64,000 nt of DNA from Cannabis sativa (lineage: Eukaryota > Streptophyta > Magnoliopsida > Rosales > Cannabaceae). The stretch is from contig NC_083610.1 of NCBI RefSeq assembly GCF_029168945.1, forward strand, positions 78,359,580 to 78,423,579, written 5' to 3'. The notes under the pieces are model-generated. The model was not told where the DNA came from. It searched no databases and saw nothing but the letters and a program-made list of their open reading frames with translations. Both the position numbers and the translations under genes were made by a program. The stretch's first letter is position 1. Every line of letters starts with the position of its first letter. Below, one piece after another: positions 55,077-64,000 of this stretch.

Positions 55077-58000
55077 CTGCTTCCCTCTCCGAAAACGACC
55101 TTGTCCTCAAGGTCGACTAAATTGTACATCCGTATGAAAGCATCAAAGTCTTCCCATGTTGCATCTTCAGGCGAACTGAGAGTCCATTGAACGAGTACTT
55201 GACGAGTCATACCAGTAGCTGTGTGATTAATTCTGGTAGCGAGAATAGCCAACGGCGTGAGGATTGGTTTGTTAGCCAAGCTGAACTCAGGCAACGGATA
55301 GCACGGTAACTGTTGTGATCCCCGAAATGGTTTGAGCAGTGATACGTGAAAAGTGGGGTGGATGCGGCTGCCTTGGGGAAGTTTCAGCGTATATGCAACG
55401 GGGCCGGCATGTCCAATAACTTCAAACGGGCCAAAATATCGACGACTAAGCTTGAAGTTGTTGCGGTGCGCTACTGTGGATTGCCGGTAAGGTTGGAGTT
55501 TAACCAAGACCAAATCGCCAATTTGGAAGGAGATGTCTTTGCGCTTCTTGTTAGCCTGTTGGCACATTCTGTTTTGAGCCCTGAGCAAATTGTCTTTGAG
55601 ATGCTGTAAGATGTCGTCTCTTGTCAACAAGTCTTCCTCTACCGCTTGAACAGTTGTGGACCCTCGGATATACGTCGGAATGGATGGAGGTATTCGGCCA
55701 TATACCGCCTGAAAGGGAGTCATTGCAATAGCGGAATGGTGGCTCGTGTTATAATGATACTCTGCCCAACACAAAAACTTGCTCCATTGTTTGGGATTCT
55801 CGACAGTGAAAGCTCGAAGATATTGCTCCAAATAGCGGTTCGTAACTTCTGTTTGACCATCAGTTTGGGGATGATAAGCGGAGCTCATTTTCAACTTAGT
55901 GCCCATAAGCTCAAATAGCTTCTTCCAAAATGCACTAGTAAACACCGGATCTCTGTCACTCACTATAGTTCGCGGTAATCCATGGAGCTTAATGACCATA
56001 TTGCTGAATAATTCTGCCACTTTTGTGGCTGAGTATTGACGGGGCAAGGCACCAAAGTGTGCATATTTTGTGAAGCGATCAATCACGACCAAAATGTTTG
56101 TGACGCCATTAGAGTTAGGGAGGCCTACAATGAAATCCATAGCTAAGTCCTCCCAGACTCTCTCCGGAATGTCTAACGGTTGAAGAAGACCATATGGTGC
56201 CGAAGTTGAATGTTTCACCGTTTGACAAATAGTGCAAGTGGCCACAAATTGCTTAACATCAGATCGCATCCCATGCCAAAAAAAATTAGCTCCTAAGCGC
56301 AAGTAGGTGCGCTCTATGCCCGCATGGCCTCCCATTGGTGTATCATGGAACTCATGAAGCAGTTTTTGTTTCAGATTAGAATAAGCACTAATAAAAAGTT
56401 TCTGGCGGTAGTACATGAGGCCATCTCTCTGAGAATACACAGTAGCATCAAGCTGTCCCTGCTGCAATTGAGTGTGAAGAAGCCTCAAATCTGGGCAAGT
56501 AATATTCTCCTGCTGTAATTCCTCTAGAAAATCAAAACAACCAGCACTTTGACCGATCAATAATGATGAAGAAGGTGTCTCAAACTTTCGGGAGAGGGCA
56601 TCAGCAGCAGAATTTAATGTACCCGCTTTGTATTCAATAGTAAAATGAAAACCCAGCAGCTTACGAATGAACTGTTGTTGTTCCGGTGTTTGAATGACTT
56701 GTGTTAAGAGCTCCCGTAAACTTCTGTGGTCTGTCCTGATAATGAAATGGCGGCCTAACAAATATTGTCGCCATTTGTTGACTGCTTCAACTATCGCACG
56801 CATCTCCCTTAGATAAGCCGACGAACCCATGAAACGAGGTCCCAATTTCTTGCTAAAATAAGCCAATGGGTGGCCATCCTGCATTAAAACTGCTCCTATG
56901 CCGACGTTAGATGCATCTGTTTCAACTATAAATTCTTTAGAAAAATCAGGCAACTTGAGTACGGGTGTGTCGGTCATCGCTTTCTTGAGATGGGCAAAGG
57001 CAGTAGCAGCTTCGGCAGTCCATTTAAAATTGTCTCGCTTCAGTAAGTCAGTCAGAGGAGCTGCTATTGTTGCATAATGAGATACAAAGCGGCGGTAATA
57101 TCCTGTAAGACCCAAGAATCCACGTAGTTGTTTCAAAGAGGTAGGCACAGGCCATTCGTTCATGGCTGTAATCTTTGATGGATCAGCCTGCACACCATTT
57201 GAAGATACCAAGTGGCCCAAATATTCAACTCTTTTCTGGAAGAAATTGCATTTACTGGCCTTAGCAAAAAATTTAGTATCCCGGAGCACTCGAAGGACTA
57301 TGGCCAGATGTTGAGCGTGGTCGGTCTCATTGTTGCTGTACACAAGAATATCGTAAAAAAAAACAGTAACAAAATGTCGAAGGTAGGGTCTGAAAACCTG
57401 ATTCATAGCTGCTTGGAACGTCGAAGGGGCATTTGTTAGCCCAAAAGGCATCACAACAAATTCGTAATGGCCTTGGTGTGTCCTGAAAGCTGTCTTGTGA
57501 ATGTCCCTGCGATCCATTCGTATTTGATGATAGCCAGCTCTCAGATCTAACTTGGAGAAGACGGTAGCACCACCCAGTTCGTCGAGTAGTTCGTCTATTG
57601 TGGGAATGGGGAAGCGGTCTTTAATGGTGAGACCGTTCAACGCTCTGTAATCCACGCAGAATCGCCATGACCCGTCTTTCTTTTTCACTAATAGCACAGG
57701 TGACGAATAGGGGCTAGTACTTGGTCGAATAAATCCAACATCCTGCATCTCTTGCACCAGTTTTTCAATAACGTCCTTTTGAAAATAGGGGTACCGGTAA
57801 GGTCTCACGTTTACAGGTGTCGAACCTGGCTGTAGAAAAATGCGGTGATCCACCGAACGAAAAGGGGGCAGCTGATTCGGTGTAGCAAAAACTGCTGCAA
57901 ACTGAGACAATAAACCTCGTCCCTGTGGCGGAAAATGGGCTTCAAGAGCTGCCAGATCAGTAATGTCATTCTCCTTAGTGTCCTCAGTTGTTTCGAGTCG

Positions 58001-59548
58001 AAATAAACCCCGAACTTCTCCTTCGCGCAGTAAGGTAGTGAGTTGTGTGTAAGTAAGATGGTTCCCAGAAATTTGAGTGGAACCCGATAGCTTAATAATG
58101 TTTCCCTGCCAAGTAAATTCCATGGTGAGTGCCTTGTGATCGTGAATGCACGGTCCCAAAGTTTGAAGCCATTGCATACCCAAAACGACGTCCAAGCCAC
58201 AGATCGGAAGAACATATAGATCTACTATGAAGCGGTGCCCTTGTAACCATAGCTCAACCTCCTTACAGAGCTTATAACACAACAAAAAATTTCCATTACC
58301 CATGTATACTTTGAAACATTTCGTCTCTTCCCACGGTAAATTGAGTTGTGTAGCCAATGATTCTTGAATAAAATTATTATTGCTACCGGTGTCGACCAAT
58401 ACTTCGAGTGATTCATTGCCATGTTTCGCTGTAATGCGGAAAATTCTCGGGTTCAATGAATTAGAGAGCGAATTGAGACTTACTTCTTCTTCTGGACTGT
58501 CAATTTCATGTTCCTCCTCGTCAGCCCCCATGGATGCATCTTCCTCATCGTGAACGCACATAATCAACATTTTGATCTTGCATTTATGACCATAATGAAA
58601 CTTCTCTTCACATGTATAGCATAAGCCTTTCTCCCGACGTTCCTTCATTTCACTGGGTGATAATTTCTTAATTGGCAGAGAGATTGTATTGGCTGGTTTA
58701 CCCAATGGTTGGATTGGAGGTGATGGAGGACCCGTACTCGGCTTGTATGTGGTCGGAAAAGTTGAATGTGAATTGGGTTGTTGGTAACTTTGTTTCGAGA
58801 TCCACCCGGTTCTATTATGGTCTCGTTGTCGAGCGAACAGATCTTCATTGCGATCCTCGAATAATTGGGCTTTGGCCATAGCATCGGCTAAATTCGCCGG
58901 AGGTGCCATCAGTAACTCTCGTCGGATTTCTAACTTCAGTCCCCAAATGAAGAAGTTCAAGAACATGGAGTCTGCCACTCCTGTGATACGAGGCATCAAC
59001 ATTTCGAACTCTTGTCTGTACTCCGAAACCTTCCCCGTCTGTGTGAGTTTCGAAATTCGACCCAAAGGATCGTCGTAAATGGATGTACCAAAGCGAAGTT
59101 GTAATTCCCTCAAGAAGGAATCCCAATCATAAATCGATCCACCTTTTTCCATCCATTGAAACCAGCTGGATGGAGGTCCGTCTAAGTGAAACGGAACAAC
59201 CGCTAATCGCATTCCATAATCCACTCGGTGAAGATCAAAAAACTTATTTATCTTATAAATCCAATCGTCCACATTCTGTCCGTCAAAGCGAGGCACCTTA
59301 ACTCGCAAGGTTTTGAGAATTGAGTTGATGTCTCGGCAATCTGATTCAGCATCGGAACGTCGGCTCCGTTCGCGAACTGAGTCTCTGCCCCCACTAGCTT
59401 CACCCACTTGGTTCACCGGCGATGGTTGAGAATTCTGGTTGAAGCGTTCATCGATCATCATCTTGATAGTCTCCATCTGGGATTCCGATCGTTGTTCCCA
59501 CTTGAGGTCCAACGCCTGCAACAACGCAGCAATCTCCTCGTTCTTCAT
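54839..59548 (-). CDS. Ty3/gypsy (Reina-type chromovirus) gag-pol polyprotein, one open frame
   Basis: A single uninterrupted 1569-aa frame. Domains: gag; zinc knuckle CYTCEEKFHYGHKC (about 309-323); protease with VDTGSNNNF (about 383-393); reverse transcriptase with CVDYRALN and SKLDLRAGYHQIR; RNase H (VETDASN near 873); integrase with HHCC (about 1071-1113) and D,D-E residues (MDFIVG near 1137, SDRDP near 1197, TDGQTE near 1232); chromodomain-like segment (about 1433-1485); and a basic tail (SRKRKRIKPSWLRDFV). One key residue is altered: the reverse transcriptase catalytic box reads VFFYDILVYS, with Tyr732 in place of the first invariant Asp, so polymerase activity is expected to be lost. 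The frame crosses the polypurine tract and ends inside the 3' LTR. ATG 59548 lies only 38 bases inside the 5' LTR. Confidence 0.95.
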   Translation of the reverse strand: MKNEEIAALLQALDLKWEQRSESQMETIKMMIDERFNQNSQPSPVNQVGEASGGRDSVRERSRRSDAESDCRDINSILKTLRVKVPRFDGQNVDDWIYKINKFFDLHRVDYGMRLAVVPFHLDGPPSSWFQWMEKGGSIYDWDSFLRELQLRFGTSIYDDPLGRISKLTQTGKVSEYRQEFEMLMPRITGVADSMFLNFFIWGLKLEIRRELLMAPPANLADAMAKAQLFEDRNEDLFARQRDHNRTGWISKQSYQQPNSHSTFPTTYKPSTGPPSPPIQPLGKPANTISLPIKKLSPSEMKERREKGLCYTCEEKFHYGHKCKIKMLIMCVHDEEDASMGADEEEHEIDSPEEEVSLNSLSNSLNPRIFRITAKHGNESLEVLVDTGSNNNFIQESLATQLNLPWEETKCFKVYMGNGNFLLCYKLCKEVELWLQGHRFIVDLYVLPICGLDVVLGMQWLQTLGPCIHDHKALTMEFTWQGNIIKLSGSTQISGNHLTYTQLTTLLREGEVRGLFRLETTEDTKENDITDLAALEAHFPPQGRGLLSQFAAVFATPNQLPPFRSVDHRIFLQPGSTPVNVRPYRYPYFQKDVIEKLVQEMQDVGFIRPSTSPYSSPVLLVKKKDGSWRFCVDYRALNGLTIKDRFPIPTIDELLDELGGATVFSKLDLRAGYHQIRMDRRDIHKTAFRTHQGHYEFVVMPFGLTNAPSTFQAAMNQVFRPYLRHFVTVFFYDILVYSNNETDHAQHLAIVLRVLRDTKFFAKASKCNFFQKRVEYLGHLVSSNGVQADPSKITAMNEWPVPTSLKQLRGFLGLTGYYRRFVSHYATIAAPLTDLLKRDNFKWTAEAATAFAHLKKAMTDTPVLKLPDFSKEFIVETDASNVGIGAVLMQDGHPLAYFSKKLGPRFMGSSAYLREMRAIVEAVNKWRQYLLGRHFIIRTDHRSLRELLTQVIQTPEQQQFIRKLLGFHFTIEYKAGTLNSAADALSRKFETPSSSLLIGQSAGCFDFLEELQQENITCPDLRLLHTQLQQGQLDATVYSQRDGLMYYRQKLFISAYSNLKQKLLHEFHDTPMGGHAGIERTYLRLGANFFWHGMRSDVKQFVATCTICQTVKHSTSAPYGLLQPLDIPERVWEDLAMDFIVGLPNSNGVTNILVVIDRFTKYAHFGALPRQYSATKVAELFSNMVIKLHGLPRTIVSDRDPVFTSAFWKKLFELMGTKLKMSSAYHPQTDGQTEVTNRYLEQYLRAFTVENPKQWSKFLCWAEYHYNTSHHSAIAMTPFQAVYGRIPPSIPTYIRGSTTVQAVEEDLLTRDDILQHLKDNLLRAQNRMCQQANKKRKDISFQIGDLVLVKLQPYRQSTVAHRNNFKLSRRYFGPFEVIGHAGPVAYTLKLPQGSRIHPTFHVSLLKPFRGSQQLPCYPLPEFSLANKPILTPLAILATRINHTATGMTRQVLVQWTLSSPEDATWEDFDAFIRMYNLVDLEDKVVFGEGSSDSKAQVDSPQTISPIQLDPEAIIQQVKEWEEASAQHITEGSKEKVNSEIDQAEKGETSRKRKRIKPSWLRDFVLLWAR
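55077..55090 (-). other. Polypurine tract inside the coding frame
   Basis: The minus strand reads GGAGAGGGAAGCAG immediately before the LTR. The same bases are translated as part of the polyprotein (GEGSS). Confidence 0.8.
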
Positions 59549-59570
59549 TCTGGAAAGAAAAAAAGAGGGT

Positions 59571-59586
59571 CAATGAGAGCACCAAA
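59571..59586 (-). other. Primer-binding region of the Reina-type element
   Basis: The minus strand reads TTTGGTGCTCTCATTG directly after the 5' LTR. This resembles the TTGGTGCTTTCATTG leader seen after the LTRs of many small plant chromoviruses. The tRNA partner is not assigned. Confidence 0.6.
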
Positions 59587-59992
59587 TGTTAAGTAATTGC
59601 TCTCTTCGAGACAGAGCTAATCTCCAAACTTGCTCAAGGCAATTTCATTCACAGCATAAAAAACAAAATAGAGTCATACAAGAAATTTATATAATCTCAT
59701 TACAATCCTCAATAGCAAATTCGGTTACTCCTACTCAGCTTACTTTCTCTCCCTTCATCGCGCCCATAACAGAACAAAGTCTCTCAACCAGCTTGGCTTG
59801 ATTCTCTTCCTCTTGCGGCTTGTTTCCCCCTTTTCAGCTTGGTCGATTTCACTGTTCACCTTCTCCTTCGAGCCTTCTGTGATGTGCTGAGCCGAAGCTT
59901 CTTCCCATTCTTTGACTTGCTGTATAATGGCTTCTGGGTCCAATTGTATTGGGCTGATTGTTTGTGGGCTGTCAACTTGGGCTTTGCTATCA
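59587..59992 (-). mobile_element. 5' LTR of the Reina-type element (406 bp)
   Basis: Same length as and apparently identical to 54671-55076. It is followed on its outer side by GTTGA (59993-59997), the same five bases that flank the other LTR, giving a perfect target duplication. It contains an orphan copy of the last 78 codons of the polyprotein, seen as an open frame at 59755-60018 on the minus strand; this is not a separate gene. Confidence 0.97.
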
Positions 59993-60666
59993 GTTGAGCA
60001 AAAAAATTGAGAAACCACGAGTACACCCGTTTGAACACCGAAAAAATCAACACGAACAAAATCAAAAACTGAAAAAATTGCCCCCGTTTAAAAATGCCTT
60101 TGCACGGTTGACTTTAGTGTCAATGGCACACCGATAGATTAAACCGAGAACCAATCGAACATATATATTATACACCATACATATACAATATAATTATTTT
60201 TTGTACATATTTAATATACAATTTTATTAAACTAGTCTTATTTTTTTTCTTTTTCATTCAAGGTCTCACTTCTCCATTACTTTATTTTATTATAATTTGA
60301 TATATTTATGTATTATATACAAATATTCATAAAGTAATACGAGTTTCTTAATCATAATTCATTACCAATTTACCATACTAGTAGCACAAATAATTTGAGC
60401 AAATTACAAAAAATTTATTTTATATGATATTTGATACAAGACTCTAGTTTTTTTAGTTTCTAAATAATTATAGCAAATTTAAAGACTTGTTTAAGTTAAA
60501 AAAAAAAAAAATAAGATGGTTGATTTTTTTACCCATGGATTAAAATGGTTGGTTTTTTACATTTATATAATGGTCGGTCGATTTTTAGATTATAACCATG
60601 AAAACTGAAAACTGAATTCTAGATTTTTTGTGTAAAAAACTGACTGTTGCTCACCCCTAGAGGTCA

Positions 60667-61211
60667 GGATAGTGGTTATAGGGTATTGTTGGTCAGGTGT
60701 ACCAGGTGCTACAGATGGGTGGCAATCCTACTACTCGCTTAAACCTTGCCTCCATGCTCTGTCAGACGTCGTGGTCTATGCTCGATGACCTTAGTGTGGT
60801 AATCCTTATACCCCTTTCTTATCCAAGTTTGCTAGCTTGTGGCTTGTATTCAATTGCCAATGATTAAGTGTTTGAATTCAAAGCCAACCACACCTCTAGT
60901 AGTGTAATCGTTTGGGCATTGTCAAGACAAAGAGACAATGAGGGGTTTTTGGGTGACCAAACTCTCAAGGAGCCTACAACGAGTTGCCACCGGGGAAGTC
61001 CCTGTAGGGGGTCCTCGTAAGGTAACTCTTTGCAAAGGAGGTCCCTGTAGGGAGTCCTCGCAGGGTAGCTCCTCCCAAGGAGATCATCGTAAGAGAGGCC
61101 CCTACAGGGGGTCCTCTCAAGGAGGTCTTCATAGGGTAGGTCCTTGTAGGGGGTCCTCGTTGGGAATTAGACGTCTATGCAACAGAGGTTGGAGCATCCT
61201 CGGTGCGCCAA
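60667..61211. other. Unassigned region with degenerate G/C-rich tandem repeats
   Basis: Right-hand continuation of the sequence ending at 54660. The part 60990-61170 has four degenerate units of about 42-57 bases, each with a (T/C)CC(C/T)T(G/A)(T/C)AGGG(G/A)GTCCTC core that is a small dyad. The open frame 60938-61216 translates to a Gly/Arg/Ser-rich low-complexity peptide and is not supported as a gene. Possibly the terminal part of another retroelement. Confidence 0.5.
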
Positions 61212-62783
61212 TGTAACGCTCTGATAAAAAGGTGCGCTATAGTGATTTTTCAATTATTGTGTCACCTTTGCTAATTAAAGAATTTTCTTTGAAAATCGTG
61301 TCAAATTAAAACTTCTGATTTAATTGTTGAACTTTGTAAACTTTCATATATTTATTTACATAAGTTGGGATCTCGTATTTAAAACTTTTACAAATATTAT
61401 CAAAATACATTTATAATCTGGTCGCATACCGACTACAAAATACAACCCCAGATGTCCCGAGACCAAACACTCCAGGTCGCGTCGCCTCGTCATGTACAAT
61501 CACCATCTAAGCCCGGAGCTCACTCCTGTTCAGCCTTTGCCTTTCCTTTACCTACACATGAAAGTAGCAACTGTGAGTCAACAGACTTAATAAGAAAATC
61601 ATATAACAAATAATATAATACCGACTTGTATCTAGGTACTCATACACCTATCTACAAGGCTTAACAGATGCTTAAGAACATTCTTAACAGTTGGTGCTAC
61701 TGACCATGATATCACCCACTATCAGCACTATGATCGCACTGTGGGACCGACACTATGTTCATACTGCTATGATAGCATCAATAGTACCCGAAAGTAGAAT
61801 TGGCCATGATATCACTCTATTAACCAGTACGATGCCTGTACTGCTGAACTGACACAATGGTTGTGCCACTATGATAGCGCCAATTAATACTTTTTGGGGT
61901 GAATATCACTCTTAACAAATACAGTACATGTACTGCCGAACCGACACAATAGTTGTGCTGCTATGATATCACCCAGAACATATACAATCACAAACACAAC
62001 ATGTATATAAAATACATTCTATGCTAGTCTTACCTCATTTCCAAATTCAAGTGAGTTGGCCGACCCGAACGAAAAATCTCGTGCTGGATGGATGCTCTAG
62101 TCACATCCACGTAAATGGGTAATTGACATGTCAAAACCCTAATTTAGGAAACCTAAACTCCAACTAAGGGTTCTGCTATTGGTAACCACTATAACAATAC
62201 CCTAAGCATCAAGAAATTAACCAACCAAGACTCTGAAAACAACACGAATCGACAAAATGGGCTGCTCGGGAAACCTGCCCCTGAACTGGTTAACCGATTT
62301 TACAAGACCTGGCAAACTGGTTAACCGGTTTGCACTAGGTTTCCCCAAGCAATCCAAAGCTTGCCCAAAATGTGTCCAAACTTTCCAAAATACCTAAAAC
62401 AATATCCAACAATAGATTCTAAGCAAGAAAACTCAGAAATACACACAAAATCCCAACATGCCATTAATGACTCAAGTTTGAGTTTTTAAACTCAAACTTA
62501 ATCATTCACTACAAAACTCATCAACATTAGCACCAAGGACTCAATCTTAGCTCAAATTGAACTTAGAAACCAAACCACAAACCAATCTAACCACTATAAC
62601 TCAAAATTACAAAAACATAATCAACTAAAAGATAAAGAGTTCACAAGATATAGGCTTCTAGGGCATACCTCAACTTGAATCACCTTGAATCCCTATTGAA
62701 TTCTAGAAATTTGAAGGCTGGCTGGGTTGATTCCTGGTTGTGTGAGAGCCGAGCAAGTGAGAGGGAAAATAAATGAAGTTTTT

Positions 62784-62814
<31 letters not shown>

Positions 62815-63322
62815 ATTTTACTTAATTTTTTCTCTGACTAATAAATTCCAAAAATGACTAATCTAAGCTGAACTAAATGTGGCCAGCTGTCTAAAGAAAA
62901 ACCAGCCACCTAATCCCCATAGCAAAACTACCAAAATACCCTCTTTACTTATACTTAAGCCATTTTAAACCTAGGAGTAAAATGGTCCAAAACCAAAACC
63001 CCGCTTAAACCCGACACTCTATCTTTCTCAAATATTTATCCCACTAAAAAAAGGTTCTAGACTTACTCATGTGACTCAAATAGCCATCCATCGCATTTTC
63101 CGTTGTCGCCGAGCAAAAATCATAAAAATTGCATAGTTCATATTTAACATAAATAATACTCCTAGAGTTTAATAAAATCTTTGGAATTGAGAAATTATAA
63201 CTCTAGTGCCCATTTCTAAAATTGGGACCAACAACATAATAAAATCATAAATAATTATGACAATGTCAATAATTAATCCTAATTGTCTTCACTAATCCAT
63301 ATTATAACATGCAGTCATTACA
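61212..63322 (-). mobile_element. 3' LTR of a second Tekay-like element (2111 bp), minus strand
   Basis: On the + strand it runs from TGTAACGC (61212) to CATTACA (63322). On the minus strand its end resembles that of the first Tekay-like LTR: GGTAAAGGAAA, GTGATTGTACAT, CGACCTGGAG and the GCGTTACA terminus occur in the same order. It also has a GGTTAACCGGTT cluster (about 62290-62330) like the ACCGGT cluster of the first LTR. Diverged from, but of the same family as, 6710-8671. Confidence 0.85.
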
Positions 63323-63345
63323 ATTACCCCCCCCCCCCCGTTAAA
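63323..63345 (-). other. Polypurine tract with a 13-base G run (minus strand)
   Basis: The + strand shows AATTAC followed by a C13 run (63327-63339) and GTTAAAAAG next to the LTR edge. In the minus sense this is a pure purine tract preceding TGTAATGAC, equivalent to the tract at 6696-6709. Confidence 0.8.
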
Positions 63346-64000
63346 AAGGATTTCATCCTCGAAATCTAACCTGAATAGCTCTGGATATTGAGTCCTCATG
63401 CCAGACTCTAACTCCCAGGTGGCTTCCTCCACCTTCGTGTTCTTTCAAAGCACTTTGACCAAAACTATGGTCTTGTTTCGAAAAACTTTTTCTTTCATAT
63501 CGAGGATTTGAACTGGCTATTCCTCATAGGACAAGTTTGGCTGCAGTTCTAGGGCTTCATAAATCAAGATATGAGTCGGGTCTGAAACATATTTCCTCAA
63601 TATTGAAATATGAAATATATTATGAACATCTGATAATGCTAGTGGTAAGGCTAGCCAATACGCTACCTGCTCGACCTTCTCGAGTATCTCAAATGGCCCA
63701 ATAAACCTACGGCTTAATTTTCCCCTCTTTGCAAAGCGCCTAATGCCATTCATTAGAGAAACTCGCAGGAAAACATGTTTTCCTGTCTGAAATGTAATGT
63801 CTCTGCACTTCAGATCAACATAACTTCTCTGCCTGCTTTGCGAAGCAAGCATCCGAGCCTTGATCTTTTCTATAACTTCATTGGTCCTTTAAACTAACTC
63901 AGGAACCAAATACTTCCTTTCTCCAATTTTGTTCCAATGGATTAGGGAACGACCCTTCCTACCATACATCATCTCATAAGGAGCCATTCCTATTATACTC
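63346..64000 (-). pseudogene. C-terminal pol (integrase end) of the second Tekay-like element, cut by window end
   Basis: The minus strand encodes the integrase C-terminal region: MLASQSRQRSYVDLKCRD, RRFIGPFEILEKVEQVAYWL and ISILRKYVSDPTHILIYEAL (63852-63517), closely parallel to 6187-6530 of the first element. Frames are shifted upstream (a stop near 63888) and downstream (near 63515), so the reading frame is broken. Catalytic domains lie beyond the window. Confidence 0.85.

Larger units (their letters stand above)
54661..60658. mobile_element. hAT-type MITE, interrupted by the Reina element
   Basis: The left end (ACAGGGTTGA, 54661-54670) continues after the inserted retrotransposon as GCAAAAAAATTGAG (from 59998). 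The right end complement reads AGGGGTGAGCAACAG (60658 inward), matching the reconstituted left end AGGGTTGAGCAAAAA. The pair is flanked by the same eight bases, AGAGGTCA, at 54653-54660 and 60659-60666, the target duplication size of hAT elements. Net MITE length about 671 bp, A/T-rich, non-coding. Confidence 0.75.

Noticed and set aside
54923..59596. Many + strand open frames opposite the Reina polyprotein
   Set aside because: They are antisense shadows of a well-supported coding frame with all expected domains on the minus strand.
59755..60065. Minus-strand frame with a basic C-terminus next to the Reina element, considered as a separate small protein
   Set aside because: It is the U3-encoded polyprotein tail copied into the 5' LTR, joined by chance to flanking MITE sequence.
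60938..61216. Gly/Arg/Ser-rich 92-residue frame
   Set aside because: It is a translation of degenerate tandem repeats; units of 42 and 57 bases happen to keep frame but show no domain or start context.

Overview
This is plant nuclear DNA. It has spliced genes with GT-AG introns, TATA boxes, A/T-rich intergenic sequence and dense, nested LTR retrotransposons. The coding content fits a dicot. No sequence feature fixes the species; a Rosales-type genome is only an impression.

Three genes look functional, all on the + strand. (1) 22747-30062: UDP-sugar pyrophosphorylase (USP), 17 coding exons, 617 aa. (2) 31045-31527: an intronless calmodulin-like EF-hand protein, 160 aa. (3) 47090-50793: a triple PHD-finger nuclear protein resembling rice EHD3, five coding exons, 622 aa. 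They share no pathway. They are islands in repeat DNA; USP and the calmodulin-like gene are about 1 kb apart and the PHD gene is alone. A broken fragment of geranylgeranyl reductase (CHLP), intron retained, lies at 14512-15285.

Layout. 1-9612: a degenerate Ty3/gypsy element (Tekay/Del-like) cut by the window start. It has two near-complete LTRs, then a second 5' internal segment fused to a third partial LTR. 9613-12650: the Ty1/copia pseudogene into which that array appears inserted, ending in a 3' LTR. 12864-13374: a minus-strand LTR with primer-binding site. 14.5-16 kb: CHLP pseudogene and an inverted-repeat block. 16.2-20.2 kb: minus-strand remnant of a retroelement with a 'putative plant transposon protein' domain and a 3 x 73 bp tandem repeat. 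20245-20389: a tiny LINE 3' end with a target-site duplication. 22.7-31.5 kb: USP and calmodulin-like genes. 32.1-34.2 kb: CACTA-type MITE and a LINE reverse-transcriptase pseudogene. 34.2-39.7 kb: mostly unassigned A/T-rich DNA. 39.7-46.3 kb: a MITE, a large non-coding LTR element with a nested Tourist-like MITE, and the copia element it interrupts (minus strand). 46.4-51 kb: PHD gene. 52.2-52.8 kb: a foldback element whose arms are minisatellites. 54.66-60.66 kb: a hAT-type MITE interrupted by a very young Reina-type Ty3/gypsy element. 61.2-64.0 kb: 3' LTR and pol end of another minus-strand Tekay-like element.

The most notable object is the Reina element (54671-59992). Its two 406-bp LTRs appear identical, it has a perfect 5-bp target duplication and one 1569-aa open polyprotein that reads through its polypurine tract into the 3' LTR, yet the first catalytic Asp of its reverse transcriptase is replaced by Tyr. 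I found no bacterial-type system, CRISPR array or clearly undescribed pathway.
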